From Blautia massiliensis (ex Durand et al. 2017) (GTDB taxonomy: Bacteria; Bacillota; Clostridia; Lachnospirales; Lachnospiraceae): a DNA stretch of 64,000 nucleotides. The notes under the pieces were generated by a model. The model made no database searches. It saw only the letters and a list, made by a program, of their open reading frames with translations, and was not told the DNA's origin. The translations under genes were made by a program, and so were the position numbers. Positions 16,589 through 26,143 of the stretch are shown here, one piece after another. How positions within the stretch are numbered: the first letter of the stretch is position 1; every line of letters begins with the position of its first letter. The stretch is taken from assembly GCF_001487165.1 (NCBI RefSeq), contig NZ_LN913006.1, forward strand, positions 2,820,657 to 2,884,656, in the 5' to 3' direction.

Positions 16589-18350
16589 AAAATTTATCAC
16601 TGTAATGAACATGCATAGCTTCCCAGTCCATAAACAATACATAAAATACTCTTCCGTATTGCTGGCTGTCCACAATCCTTCCGTGATCAAGAACAGAAAG
16701 GTAAGTGCCGTCTGCTTTTCGAAGATGAAAGTGGATATAGTCATTGTTATTGCCGGCATCGATCTGTTTCCAGATGCTTGTTTCTATCTGCTGTTGTTCA
16801 TCTTCCCTGATCAGGTTGTGGAAGCTTTTCCTTGTAAGGCTGAAGAGTTCATCTATATTTTTATATCCGGTCATTTGAAGGAACTCATGGTTTGCATACA
16901 GGAGTTCATCATCATCTTTGTCCGCTCTGTATATGATAAATGCACCCGGAAGGTGTTCAGAGATATCCTTGAATGCAAATCCGAGCTGTTTGCGGACTCC
17001 TGACCGGAGCCCCTCCCTGTAAGCCATACATCCGTTTTTTCCGTGAAGCTTTATTTCATAAAGTGCTGCATCTGCACAGCGCATAAGCTGTGAACGGCTG
17101 GATGCAAAGGTTGGATATTCTGCATATCCGAGAGAAATAAAAAACGGATATTCTTTTCCCTTACATGAAAATGTCTTTGGAAGCTTGGTAAATTGCAGCA
17201 GCAGTTCTCCCGCTTCTTTATAGGTATGATCCGGCAGAAGAATGCAGAACTCATCGCCACCGTTTCTTCCCAGTAATGTGTTTTTTGGGAAAAAAGCCTT
17301 CATGCTATCTGTAAGACTCTTTAGTGCCCTGTCTCCATAGACATGTCCGTAAATATCATTAATAAACTTAAAGTCATCAATATCAAGGAGTGCGGCCACA
17401 AAATGCGTTTTTGGATTTTTAGTGATCATCCTTTCGGCTAATTCATCAAATCCATAGCGGTTGTAAATATCGGTGAGAGAATCTGTGTGTGCCAGTATTT
17501 GAAATTTGTTTTTATTTTCTTTCGATACTAACCATACCCGGGTAAGACCTGAGAAAAGTAAAACGACAGTAGTAAACATTCCGCCGACGATTATCAGTAA
17601 TCTAAGGTCTCTCCATCCGCTTTCAGGAGCTACTTCTAATTTCCAGTTCTCTTCCCCTATCGTAAAACCATAAGAAACAGTATGAGTTAATTGGTCGTCT
17701 GACTGATAAACAACTTTATAAGTATCGCTCCAGGGAACGTCGGTTTTTGAGAGTCTGTATTCATATCCGAAATCCGAAAGTGCACTGATCGCATCTGAAA
17801 AAATGTCAGGAACACGCAGGATAACAATGGTAAATCCCCAGAAATATTCCTGGTTGTTTTCATCTTTCAGGTAGACTGGATTGCGGACAGCAATTCCACA
17901 GCCGCCCCGTTTTAAATCGAAAGGACCTTGTGTAATGATCACGTGATTGTCTCTTGCGTAACAGGAAATTTTGCTGCAATCTTTATCCTGGAGCAGATCG
18001 ATCTTACTCGCTTCCGTTCCCTCAGAAGGATAAATATCTGTTACATTACCATCCGGAGCAAGCTGTATGCTTTCAATAACGTCAGACATAATATTTTCCG
18101 CAATTGTGTCAAACTGACTGATCTTTCCGTTTTCACTGATCAGGACCTGCTTTAGCGTATCTGTGATCGCAATTCCATTTGTAATCTCATTTTTTATACG
18201 TTCGCCGTAGGTTGTTGCATTTAATTGTGCTTTTATGTGTTGTTGTTCAGTTTCATGTGAGTCTATTTTGTATACAATTAAACCAACAAGGCATATGCCC
18301 AGTAAAAAAACGATAAGAGGTACAATTGTTTTTTTCTTCACCTGGTTCAC
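16581..18350 (-). CDS. Membrane diguanylate cyclase (CHASE-like sensor, GGDEF, PAS)
   Basis: A 589-residue membrane protein predicted to make c-di-GMP. A membrane segment at about 8-28 (IVPLIVFLLGICLVGLIVY) and one at about 250-272 enclose an extracellular CHASE-like sensor. The GGDEF domain follows (DIDDFKFINDIYGHVYGDRA, then GRNGGDEFCILLPD) with an intact active-site signature. No RxxD inhibitory site is seen five residues upstream. An unusual C-terminal PAS domain (about 465-580, LLYANHEFLQMTGYKNIDEL) comes after the catalytic domain rather than before it. A TATAAT on the minus strand lies near 18380. Confidence 0.88.
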   Translation of the reverse strand: MNQVKKKTIVPLIVFLLGICLVGLIVYKIDSHETEQQHIKAQLNATTYGERIKNEITNGIAITDTLKQVLISENGKISQFDTIAENIMSDVIESIQLAPDGNVTDIYPSEGTEASKIDLLQDKDCSKISCYARDNHVIITQGPFDLKRGGCGIAVRNPVYLKDENNQEYFWGFTIVILRVPDIFSDAISALSDFGYEYRLSKTDVPWSDTYKVVYQSDDQLTHTVSYGFTIGEENWKLEVAPESGWRDLRLLIIVGGMFTTVVLLFSGLTRVWLVSKENKNKFQILAHTDSLTDIYNRYGFDELAERMITKNPKTHFVAALLDIDDFKFINDIYGHVYGDRALKSLTDSMKAFFPKNTLLGRNGGDEFCILLPDHTYKEAGELLLQFTKLPKTFSCKGKEYPFFISLGYAEYPTFASSRSQLMRCADAALYEIKLHGKNGCMAYREGLRSGVRKQLGFAFKDISEHLPGAFIIYRADKDDDELLYANHEFLQMTGYKNIDELFSLTRKSFHNLIREDEQQQIETSIWKQIDAGNNNDYIHFHLRKADGTYLSVLDHGRIVDSQQYGRVFYVLFMDWEAMHVHYSDKFSG

Positions 18351-18595
18351 CTCGTTTTATTAGTTTCACAATAAAATATTATATCATAGAAGTGAAAAAA
18401 TAGAATGATTTTTTGCGTTAAAGTGATATTGTTTTTTTTATGTACAATGGAAATATGACCAGAGGGTGAAATATAGTATACAATTGAGGATTATATTGGA
18501 AAGAGTACTGAAAAAACCTCGCGGTTTTGTAGGGTATATGATATACTATTCTTCATAAGTAAATATCTTATCGGAATTCACGGAGGATCTGACCG

Positions 18596-19951
18596 ATGCT
18601 GAATAAAAAAGATTTTTTAAAATATGCATCAAAATTAGCATTTCCGATCATGATCCAAAATCTGATCGGAACATTAGTAAATGTTGCGGATACTGTAATG
18701 CTGGGATATGTAAGCCAGACTGCCATGTCAGCTTCATCTCTTGCCAACCAGTACACATTTATTCTTTTCTGTTTGTATTATGGCATGGCTACAGGTACTT
18801 CGGTTTTATGTGCCCAGTACTGGGGAAAGGGTGATAAAAAGACAGTAGAAAAGATTCTCGGCCTGGCGGAGCGGATCTCACTGATCGTTTCTCTTGTATT
18901 TTTCGTTATCTCCTTTTCCATGCCGACTACGATCATGAAGATTTTTACAAACAGTCCGGATACGATTGCTGCCGGCAGCGAGTATTTGAAGGTGATCTCG
19001 TTTTCCTTTATGTTTATGGGATTCTCTCAGGTTTTCATGAGTGCCCTTCGAAGTGTCGGAAAAATAATGCTGCCTTCTGTTACATACATTGTATCGCTTT
19101 GTGTCAATGTATTTTGTAATGCCACCTTTATCTTTGGCCTGTTTGGACTTCCAAAGCTTGGTGTTACCGGTGTTGCCCTTGGTACTGTTATTGCCAGGAT
19201 CGCAGAGGTATTGATCTGTCTCATCTATTCATTAAACAGCTCCGATGTCAGATTTCGGATAAAATATTTCTGTGCGAAATCCGGTATTCTGTTCAGGGAC
19301 TTTATGAAAATTGCTTCTCCGGCTGTGATAAATGATGTTGTCTGGAGCTTTGCCAGTTCAGCGTTCGCAGCGATCCTTGGCCACATTGGCGATGATATGG
19401 TTGCCGCAAATGCCGTTGCTGTTATGGTGGTAAATATTGGTGCCATCGCCTGTCGCGGTTTTGCCAACGCTACTACCATCATTATCAGCCAGGAGCTTGG
19501 TAAAGATCACAAGGATACAGCCAGAGAATATGGAAAACGTATGCTGAGAATAACAATTATCGTAAGTCTCATCGGATGTGCCATTATTCTGGCAGTCCGC
19601 CCTATGATACTGGACTTCTACCGGGATAAACTGACAGAGACAGCCATTTATTATCTTGGTATTTTTATAATCATGACAACCTGGCGTCTTGTAGGAGAGG
19701 GTATCAATACCTGTCTTATATGCGGATGCTTCAGAGGAGGTGGCGATTCCAGGTTCGGAATGATCGTAGATTCCATATTTATGTGGCTTGTTGCAGTTCC
19801 TCTCACCTTCCTTGCAGCATATGTTTTAAAACTGCCGCCTGTCTGGGTATATTTTATAATGACCCTGGATGAGTTCGAAAAAATGCCTGTGGTGTTCATC
19901 CATTATTTCAGAAATAAATGGCTTACGAACATTACCAGAGATTTTGACTGA
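18596..19951 (+). CDS. MATE family efflux transporter
   Basis: A 451-residue MATE exporter with about 12 membrane segments; the N-terminal half reads KLAFPIMIQNLIGTLVNVAD followed by TVMLGYVSQ, and the second half MKIASPAVINDVVWSFASSA. GGAGG lies ten bases upstream of ATG. A second MATE gene of a different subgroup begins 31 bases after the stop, so the two are cotranscribed. In the 245-base upstream gap there is an AAAACC-TCGC-GGTTTT hairpin and AT-rich DNA with TATACT, a probable promoter region. Substrate unknown. Confidence 0.9.
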   Translation: MLNKKDFLKYASKLAFPIMIQNLIGTLVNVADTVMLGYVSQTAMSASSLANQYTFILFCLYYGMATGTSVLCAQYWGKGDKKTVEKILGLAERISLIVSLVFFVISFSMPTTIMKIFTNSPDTIAAGSEYLKVISFSFMFMGFSQVFMSALRSVGKIMLPSVTYIVSLCVNVFCNATFIFGLFGLPKLGVTGVALGTVIARIAEVLICLIYSLNSSDVRFRIKYFCAKSGILFRDFMKIASPAVINDVVWSFASSAFAAILGHIGDDMVAANAVAVMVVNIGAIACRGFANATTIIISQELGKDHKDTAREYGKRMLRITIIVSLIGCAIILAVRPMILDFYRDKLTETAIYYLGIFIIMTTWRLVGEGINTCLICGCFRGGGDSRFGMIVDSIFMWLVAVPLTFLAAYVLKLPPVWVYFIMTLDEFEKMPVVFIHYFRNKWLTNITRDFD

Positions 19952-19982
19952 TTATGTAACTAAGCAGGAGGCTTTTATAGAA

Positions 19983-21320
19983 ATGAAATACTTTGAGGCA
20001 AAAATGTCTTATCCTCAATTTTTAAAATATCTGGTTCCATCAGTGCTGACCATGATCTTTTTATCATTTTATACAACGATAGATGGATTTTTTGTATCAC
20101 GGTATGCAGGCTCTGACGCGCTTGCAGGAATTAATATTGTTATTCCGATCACCTGTGTTATTTTCGGAACATCTGTCATGCTTGCAACGGGATCAGGTGC
20201 CATCATAGGAGAGAGGATGGGACAAAAAAGAGAACAGGAAGCAAATGAGATATTTACTTTTATCACGATCGTGCTGTTCGTACTTTCAGTTGCTTTTACA
20301 GCTGTGGGAATCCTTTTTCTGAAACCGATCTGTATTTTTTTAGGAAGCAGTGAGCGCCTGATGGAGCATGTGGTGCCATACGCATTTGTCATATTTTTAG
20401 GATCGGTTTCGATGTCATTCAAGCTATTTTTTGAATATCTTGTGAGGACGGATGGGAGATCGTACATCGGAATGATCATGTCTCTGACAGGTCTGGCTTT
20501 TAATATTGTTTTCGACTATATTTTTGTGGCTGTATTCAGACTGGGAACGCTTGGAGCTGCATGGGGAACATTTCTCTCCATTACAGTAAGCATGTTGATC
20601 GGCTTTATCTATTTTCTGAAATACAGCCATATAAGGTTTTGCAGACCGAAGACCGACATGAGTGTTCTTCTGAAATCCTGCACCAATGGAAGCAGTGAAA
20701 TGCTGACGGAGATGTCTACCGGGATCACTACATTTTTATTTAATCTTATTATCATGCAATATTTTGGTGAAGATGGAGTTGCGGCTGTGACGATCATTAT
20801 GTATATTTACTATTTTTTCATCGCTTTTTATATGGGAATTGCCGTTGCAGCGGCTCCGATCATAAGCTATAATTACGGCTCTGAAAATCATGACAAGATC
20901 AGAGAAATAACACGATATAGTTTTATTACGATTGCCATCAGTTCAGTATTGATCCTCACGGTATCACTTGTATTTGGAAAACAGATCATCCATTTATTCG
21001 TTGGGGAGGGAAATGTATTTACATTGACATGGGATGGCCTGAAGCTGTTTAGTCCGGTTTTCCTGTTTATTGGTTTAAATGTATTTCTTTCCGGATATTT
21101 TACTGCCCTGGGAAAAGGTTTTATTTCGGCATTGATCTCATCAATGCGTTCTTTGATCCTGGTGGCTGTGTTCATATTGATCCTGCCAAAGCTTATAGGG
21201 GTTGCAGGCATCTGGATGACGATGCCGCTGGCAGAAGCCGTGACTATTTTCATGGCGGTTTATCTGTATCGAACATACGGAAAAAGTTTCATGCAGGAAA
21301 ATTCCAGAGCCACGTCTTAA
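19983..21320 (+). CDS. MATE family efflux transporter
   Basis: A 445-residue MATE protein starting MKYFEAKMSYPQFLKYLVPS. It is only distantly like its upstream neighbour and closer to the MepA-like branch (FYTTIDGFFVSRYAGSDALA followed by GINIVIPI, and EDGVAAVTIIMYIYYFFIAF). About 12 membrane segments. The frame is open back to 19869, overlapping the first MATE gene, but ATG 19983 with AGGAGG eleven bases upstream is the best start. Tandem, sequence-divergent MATE genes could work separately or form a broad-range export pair. Confidence 0.88.
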   Translation: MKYFEAKMSYPQFLKYLVPSVLTMIFLSFYTTIDGFFVSRYAGSDALAGINIVIPITCVIFGTSVMLATGSGAIIGERMGQKREQEANEIFTFITIVLFVLSVAFTAVGILFLKPICIFLGSSERLMEHVVPYAFVIFLGSVSMSFKLFFEYLVRTDGRSYIGMIMSLTGLAFNIVFDYIFVAVFRLGTLGAAWGTFLSITVSMLIGFIYFLKYSHIRFCRPKTDMSVLLKSCTNGSSEMLTEMSTGITTFLFNLIIMQYFGEDGVAAVTIIMYIYYFFIAFYMGIAVAAAPIISYNYGSENHDKIREITRYSFITIAISSVLILTVSLVFGKQIIHLFVGEGNVFTLTWDGLKLFSPVFLFIGLNVFLSGYFTALGKGFISALISSMRSLILVAVFILILPKLIGVAGIWMTMPLAEAVTIFMAVYLYRTYGKSFMQENSRATS

Positions 21321-21342
21321 TGATATTTTGCAAAACTTTAAC

Positions 21343-21376
21343 AAAAAAGAGGCCGTCAAGTACGACCTCTTTTTTG
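21343..21376 (+). terminator. Intrinsic terminator after the MATE pair
   Basis: AAAAAAGAGG-CCGT pairs with ACG-ACCTCTTTTTT around a small loop and is followed by further T. Converging HD-GYP gene ends 29 bases later, so it probably serves both. Confidence 0.8.
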
Positions 21377-21404
21377 TTATGGCTTTATCATGTCATGGGA
21401 GTAT

Positions 21405-24224
21405 TTATAACTTCTGTGGAGATATTTCCAGGTATTCATAGGATGGCTGGAAATCATGGCTGTCACATTGACGGTAATATTGGGTAAAAATACGTTCTAT
21501 GATATCAGGAATATGCGTTTCATCAGGCTCAAACAGTATGATGAGATACTGCAGGGAACTGTAGCGTGTACAGATATCCACACGGCGGATATTCTGCCGG
21601 ATGGCCTGTTCCATATATTTCAGAGCCTGCTCAATGGATTCGATATCAGGAACTGTATCCACAAGTGTCTCGATGGTGATCATCGCCAGATAACATCTGC
21701 ACTGGCTGCGTGTGACAAGCTGACTCATGTATTCATACTGGCGTGCGAAATCCCGGTAATTCAGATCAAGAGCACCTACATAGATGCCGCTTTTCTGAAG
21801 GGACTCTGCCACAAGCTCCAAATCCTTTCCGGAACCGGATGCTGCAAGAGTGCTGCGGTCGATCTGCTGGTAGAAAAAGAACTGGTTTTTGCCGTTTTGT
21901 TTTACGTAATACAGAGCTTTATCTGCTTTGGAATAGCAGTCCTCAAAGGAATCATCGGTGCTGCACAGACACAGGCCTGCGGACAGTGTGGCAAACCGGA
22001 GTTCCGGATCATCGGTAGTGATGTTGTGAAATTTCTGGAACAGATCGTCCATCTGCAGAGACAGGGAATCAGGATCTGTGTCCGGAAGGAACATCAGGAA
22101 TTCATCTCCGCCAAGTCTGCAGGAAATTCCCTGATCTGCCCGTTTCTGAAGCAGCTTTCCAAGACATTTCAGTGCACGGTCGCCGGCTTTGTGGCCATAG
22201 ATGTCGTTGATCTTTTTCAGGTTGTCCATATCAAGGAATACCAGACATCCATCATGTGTCTGCATAAATTCCGCGGTAAGACGTTCGCCCAGGTTACGCA
22301 TGGGAAGACCGGTAAGGAAATCATAGCTTTTTGCGTCTTCCTGACTTTTTATGGTGGCCATTATGTCCGAGATGAATTTGCTGACGGTAAGCTGCATATC
22401 CGGAAGGTTATAGGTGTCCGGTTCTTCCTGGGAAGGATCCCACTGAGGCAGCCGCTTTTCCTTTAACAGTTTCAGAAAAATGTCTGTGATCTCCGGATCG
22501 AACTGTGTACCACGGTTTTTGCGGAATTCTTCGTAAACAACCTCCGGTGGAAGCGCATTACGGTATATTCGGCGGGAGTTCATGGCATCGTAGCAGTCGG
22601 CAACAGCCACGATCCGGGCATGGATGGGGATTTCTGTTCCGGCCAGCCCATCCGGATAGCCTTTTCCGTCATAACGCTCATGGTGACTTCTTGCGATTTC
22701 TGCCGCATGCGGGATCAGGGTTATATCCTTTAGGATCTCGGCACCGATGACGGTGTGTTTTTTTATAAGGTTGTATTCATCATCGGTCAGCTGTGCCGGT
22801 TTGTTCAGGAACGGATCCGGGATACCGATCTTTCCGATGTCGTGAAGGTGAGTAGCCCGTTTCAGATTCAGGATGTCCTCCTGTGTCCAGCCCAGCTCCT
22901 CTGCGATCAGGGCCGCATATTGTGCAACCCGGTAGGAATGACCGCGGGTGTACGCATCCTTTGCCTCAATGGTGGTGGAAAGGGTCTGTATCATCTGCAG
23001 AGACATTTTTTCATTCTGTTCCTGGTTTTTGCGGATTTCGCTTTGCTGGCGTTTCAGTTCTATATCCTGGACATTTTTGATGGCTCTTACAATATTGACA
23101 AAGAGCAGGATCAGCATGCCGGCGCCCACAAACAGTCCGGACATCAATGTGACAAAGTATACGGAGGTTGCTTCAACGGCAATACACAGGATCGCTGCCA
23201 GCAGACCAATGAGCAAAAGCCGGTCGGCCTTGTTTTTTTCGGTGCGTATATATTGGAAAAGGTGTACAAATATTGTGGCAACGGTGATCGCCAGGATTCC
23301 GTGACTTACAGGCATGGTTTCGATATAATCTGCGATACCTGCAGCAGTGAGGATCGTACAGACTGCAAAGTTTATCATTGCGATGCTTCCAAGACAGACA
23401 TAAAATCTGTGATGCAGCCCTTTCTGGAGACTGTCCGCAAAAAACAGGATCGGGAGCGGACACAAAAGGATCATAACGAAGCACAGAGATCCGAGAGCGG
23501 AAGCGTTGGGGACTAGGAACTGACGGAGCTTGGATTCACCCAGCATCCAGACGGCGCCCATAACCATGCACCATCCAAGATATTCCGTGTCAAATCGTGT
23601 ATGATAGACCAATCCCAGAGCGAAACTGAACAGGATCGTGACGATTCCGGCAAACAGGATAAAAAAAGCAATGTAGGTTTCCAGTCCGTATCTGCTGAAA
23701 ATATATATCCAGATATCTGCCTTGTTTCCGCAGTAAACAGGATTGACAACTCCGGTGTAATTGGAGGTGTAGGTGGTCAGTTCAATACGGAGCTCTTTGC
23801 CGGCATCGGAAGCATAAACCGGGCAGAAAACATAACGGCTGGCGGAGTTTTTGCCCACAAGCCTTGTTTTATGCGTGGAGTAGCTGGTCCTGAGGTTGTC
23901 CCCTACATAAAAATCCACATCCTGCAGGGAAGAACGGATGGCAAAGCAGGTATCTGTAAGATCATCGGGAAGCTGGATGGTGAGGACCATCGTGTCACCG
24001 ACGGGAACCTTGTAGGTGCCCGGAACGGAGATTTCCTGGGTGGTTCCATCCGGTTTCTGCCAGGTAACGGTACCGGAATAGATCACAGAGGCTGCTGAGG
24101 TGTCGGAAGAACGTTCATCCGCACCAAAGATCTGCATAAAAATGAACCAGCCAAGGATGGCGAACATCAGAATATAAAAGAAATATCTTTTTCCCTGGTT
24201 AAAGGTTTCGGTTTTTTCTTTCAT
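21405..24224 (-). CDS. Membrane HD-GYP / GGDEF c-di-GMP protein with degenerate second GGDEF
   Basis: A 939-residue protein. One membrane segment (about 14-33), an extracellular beta-rich sensor (about 45-165), then seven to eight membrane helices (about 175-380), the 7TMR-DISM layout. A coiled linker leads to HD-GYP (about 415-590: H461-D462 in THLHDIGKIGIPD, and HHERYDGKGYP at 514-524), predicted to hydrolyse c-di-GMP. GGDEF follows at about 633-785 with intact RLGGDEF at 703-709. Residues 810-935 resemble another GGDEF fold in which the signature is replaced (RYSSLQYLIIL at 887-897), probably regulatory. AAGGAGG precedes ATG. Net activity, synthesis or breakdown, cannot be told. Confidence 0.88.
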   Translation of the reverse strand: MKEKTETFNQGKRYFFYILMFAILGWFIFMQIFGADERSSDTSAASVIYSGTVTWQKPDGTTQEISVPGTYKVPVGDTMVLTIQLPDDLTDTCFAIRSSLQDVDFYVGDNLRTSYSTHKTRLVGKNSASRYVFCPVYASDAGKELRIELTTYTSNYTGVVNPVYCGNKADIWIYIFSRYGLETYIAFFILFAGIVTILFSFALGLVYHTRFDTEYLGWCMVMGAVWMLGESKLRQFLVPNASALGSLCFVMILLCPLPILFFADSLQKGLHHRFYVCLGSIAMINFAVCTILTAAGIADYIETMPVSHGILAITVATIFVHLFQYIRTEKNKADRLLLIGLLAAILCIAVEATSVYFVTLMSGLFVGAGMLILLFVNIVRAIKNVQDIELKRQQSEIRKNQEQNEKMSLQMIQTLSTTIEAKDAYTRGHSYRVAQYAALIAEELGWTQEDILNLKRATHLHDIGKIGIPDPFLNKPAQLTDDEYNLIKKHTVIGAEILKDITLIPHAAEIARSHHERYDGKGYPDGLAGTEIPIHARIVAVADCYDAMNSRRIYRNALPPEVVYEEFRKNRGTQFDPEITDIFLKLLKEKRLPQWDPSQEEPDTYNLPDMQLTVSKFISDIMATIKSQEDAKSYDFLTGLPMRNLGERLTAEFMQTHDGCLVFLDMDNLKKINDIYGHKAGDRALKCLGKLLQKRADQGISCRLGGDEFLMFLPDTDPDSLSLQMDDLFQKFHNITTDDPELRFATLSAGLCLCSTDDSFEDCYSKADKALYYVKQNGKNQFFFYQQIDRSTLAASGSGKDLELVAESLQKSGIYVGALDLNYRDFARQYEYMSQLVTRSQCRCYLAMITIETLVDTVPDIESIEQALKYMEQAIRQNIRRVDICTRYSSLQYLIILFEPDETHIPDIIERIFTQYYRQCDSHDFQPSYEYLEISPQKL

Positions 24225-24530
24225 GGCAATATGCCTCCTTGTAATGGGAAAGGAGTGGTTTGTAAATTGAAAAACTCCTTTAGATCGATTATACCAGACC
24301 GGAGTGGAAAAATCAGTATAAACAGACTAAGACGGGTAATTTGGTAAGATTTTACCAAATTTTTTATGAATTCGGTGGTATTATATAAAGCGGATAGAAA
24401 ACATATCCGATGCATCTGCGCGCAGGATATGGTACAATGGGTAAATGTGGAGTATGACATGTAAAGCATGATATATGCAGGATAAAGGATCAGAATAAAG
24501 AATGAGAGTAAAGCGACAGGAGGAAGGATC
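24225..24530. other. Intergenic region, divergent promoters likely
   Basis: About 300 AT-rich bases between the HD-GYP gene and the small acidic genes. A frame on the minus strand is rich in hydrophobic residues but has no ribosome site and no family resemblance. TACAAT at about 24433 and TATATAA near 24383 could be -10 elements. No repeat or RNA structure stood out. Confidence 0.4.
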
Positions 24531-24752
24531 ATGAGTAAGATCGTAAATATCACATCAAAAGAGGATAAAGATCAGAAGCTGCAGGACATTGCAAATTCAC
24601 TGGAAGAGCTGAAGGATGTAATGGCTGAAGTGATAGAGGCCTATGAGGAAGAAAATGCGGACAGCCGGAAGATGGACACGCTGACAGAGGCACTGGATGC
24701 GCTTGAGGACGCTTATGAGGCTGTTAACGATGTGCTGCTTGAGGAAATCTGA
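24531..24752 (+). CDS. Small acidic helical protein, function unknown
   Basis: A 73-residue protein with strong start signals (AGGAGGAAGGATC then ATG). About one third of residues are Asp or Glu. Sequence such as LQDIANSLEELKDVMAEVIE and the spacing of Leu, Val and Ala suggest one or two amphipathic helices, possibly a coiled coil. No membrane segment or signal peptide. Not recognised as a known family. The next small gene begins two bases after the stop, and azlC follows that, so it sits at the head of a likely operon with a branched-chain amino acid exporter. Confidence 0.7.
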   Translation: MSKIVNITSKEDKDQKLQDIANSLEELKDVMAEVIEAYEEENADSRKMDTLTEALDALEDAYEAVNDVLLEEI

Positions 24753-24754
24753 TC

Positions 24755-24967
24755 ATGCAGTATAAGGTTCTGAAGATAGAAGAAGACATGGATTTCGGCT
24801 GTGAAGAGCGGCAGCCGGGTGAAGCACTTATGTCAGTAGTGCTGATGGAAGATGAAAATGGAAATGAAACAAGTCTGCGACATGATGACGGTCTCCTGTA
24901 CGAAAGAGATATCAATGAGGGAGATCTTGTTACCATGGACGGGCAGCATCAGCTGTGGAAATTGTAA
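24755..24967 (+). CDS. Small acidic protein, function unknown
   Basis: A 70-residue acidic protein, MQYKVLKIEEDMDFGCEERQ and so on, with beta-strand-like pattern and a C-terminal INEGDLVTMDGQHQLWKL reminiscent of short SH3-like barrels, but no family is recognised. It starts two bases after the previous gene and its end overlaps the GTG alternative start of azlC, consistent with translational coupling. No signal peptide or membrane helix, so cytoplasmic. Confidence 0.65.
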   Translation: MQYKVLKIEEDMDFGCEERQPGEALMSVVLMEDENGNETSLRHDDGLLYERDINEGDLVTMDGQHQLWKL

Positions 24968-24987
24968 AACAGAAGGGACGTACATCA

Positions 24988-25710
24988 TTGAAGAAAAAAG
25001 CATTTAAAGCAGCGTTTCCGTATACCTTGCCTATCTGTGTAGGATTTCTTTTTCTGGGGATGTCCTATGGATTTATGATGCGCAGTAAAGGATTTTCTTT
25101 TGTATATCCGTTATGTATGAGCTTTTTCATTTATGCGGGCTCTATGGAGTTTGTTACAGCGAATCTGCTGCTGTCAGCCTTTGATCCGGTGTATGCATTT
25201 TTCCTGACACTGATGGTAAATGCGAGACATTTATTCTATGGGCTTTCCATGCTGGAGAAATATAAAAATACCGGATGGAAAAAGTTTTATCTTATTTTTG
25301 GAATGTGTGATGAGTCATTTACCGTGAACTGCACGGTAGAGCCACCGGAAGGCGTGGATCGTGGATGGTTTATGTTTTTTGTCAATGCGCTGAATCAGTT
25401 TTACTGGGTGGCAGGTGCTACCTCAGGTGCACTTTTGGGGTATGTGATCCATTTTAATACAAAGGGGATTGATTTTGTCATGACCGCACTGTTTGTGGTT
25501 ATGTTTGTTGATCAGTGGGAAGATGCACAAGATCATAAGCCGGCGCTGGTCGGAATTGTATGCTCTGTGATCTGCCTGGTGATCTTTGGAAGCGGGAAGT
25601 TTATCCTTCCGTCAATGGCATCGATCGTTTTATGCTTCCTGGGAATGAAGAAGCATGAGGAGAAGAGAAAAAAAGAACGTATACAGAAGTCAGGAGAATA
25701 TCAGGCATGA
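24988..25710 (+). CDS. azlC: AzlC family branched-chain amino acid exporter, large subunit
   Basis: A membrane protein of about 240 residues with around six hydrophobic segments. It starts LKKKAFKAAFPYTLPICVGF and contains GMSYGFMMRSKGFSFVYPLC followed by MSFFIYAGSMEF, typical AzlC patterns. With AzlD it exports branched-chain amino acids or analogues. TTG 24988 has AGAAGGGA about ten bases upstream; the GTG at 24955 overlaps the previous gene without a clear ribosome site, so the start is uncertain. azlD follows after 34 bases. Confidence 0.88.
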   Translation: MKKKAFKAAFPYTLPICVGFLFLGMSYGFMMRSKGFSFVYPLCMSFFIYAGSMEFVTANLLLSAFDPVYAFFLTLMVNARHLFYGLSMLEKYKNTGWKKFYLIFGMCDESFTVNCTVEPPEGVDRGWFMFFVNALNQFYWVAGATSGALLGYVIHFNTKGIDFVMTALFVVMFVDQWEDAQDHKPALVGIVCSVICLVIFGSGKFILPSMASIVLCFLGMKKHEEKRKKERIQKSGEYQA

Positions 25711-25744
25711 CAGTTGGGATATAGCCGGACAGGAGGGATAAGGA

Positions 25745-26077
25745 ATGACTATGACAATAACACAGCAGATCATAACGGTTGTGGTAGTGGTCCTGGGGAC
25801 TATGACAACGCGATTTTTGCCGTTTATCATATTCCCGGAAGGAAAGGAACCGCCGGCTGTGATCACCTATCTGGGAAAAGTGCTGCCCTGTGCAGTGATC
25901 GGATTGCTGGTGGTATTTTGCCTGAAGGATGTGCCGGAAAGTACGCATTACGGACTGCCGGAGCTGATCGCAATACTGTTCATTGTGGTATTACATAAAT
26001 GGAAGAAGAGTACATTGCTCAGCATAGGAGGGGGAACGGTGTTTTATATGGTGCTGGTGCAGACCATATTTGGTTAG
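25745..26077 (+). CDS. azlD: AzlD family branched-chain amino acid exporter, small subunit
   Basis: A 110-residue membrane protein with three to four hydrophobic segments, beginning [20 protein letters not shown] and containing [20 protein letters not shown] and [20 protein letters not shown], the conserved AzlD core. AGGAGGG precedes ATG. It forms the two-part exporter with AzlC and ends at a strong terminator. Confidence 0.9.
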   Translation: MTMTITQQIITVVVVVLGTMTTRFLPFIIFPEGKEPPAVITYLGKVLPCAVIGLLVVFCLKDVPESTHYGLPELIAILFIVVLHKWKKSTLLSIGGGTVFYMVLVQTIFG

Positions 26078-26115
26078 TCAGAAATATGCGAAAAACAGAA
26101 AATGAAAAGTTAAGG

Positions 26116-26143
26116 CAGGATACGATAACCGTATCCTGTTTTT
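26116..26143 (+). terminator. Intrinsic terminator after azlCD
   Basis: CAGGATACG pairs with CGTATCCTG around a five-base loop, followed by six T. Confidence 0.88.

Noticed and set aside
22755..23516. Long plus-strand frames opposite the HD-GYP gene (also 21456-22466)
   Set aside because: They are antisense shadows of a clearly recognised gene, without ribosome sites or family features.
24221..24553. Hydrophobic 110-residue frame on the minus strand
   Set aside because: No ribosome site, AT-driven composition, overlaps promoter DNA and the start of the acidic gene.
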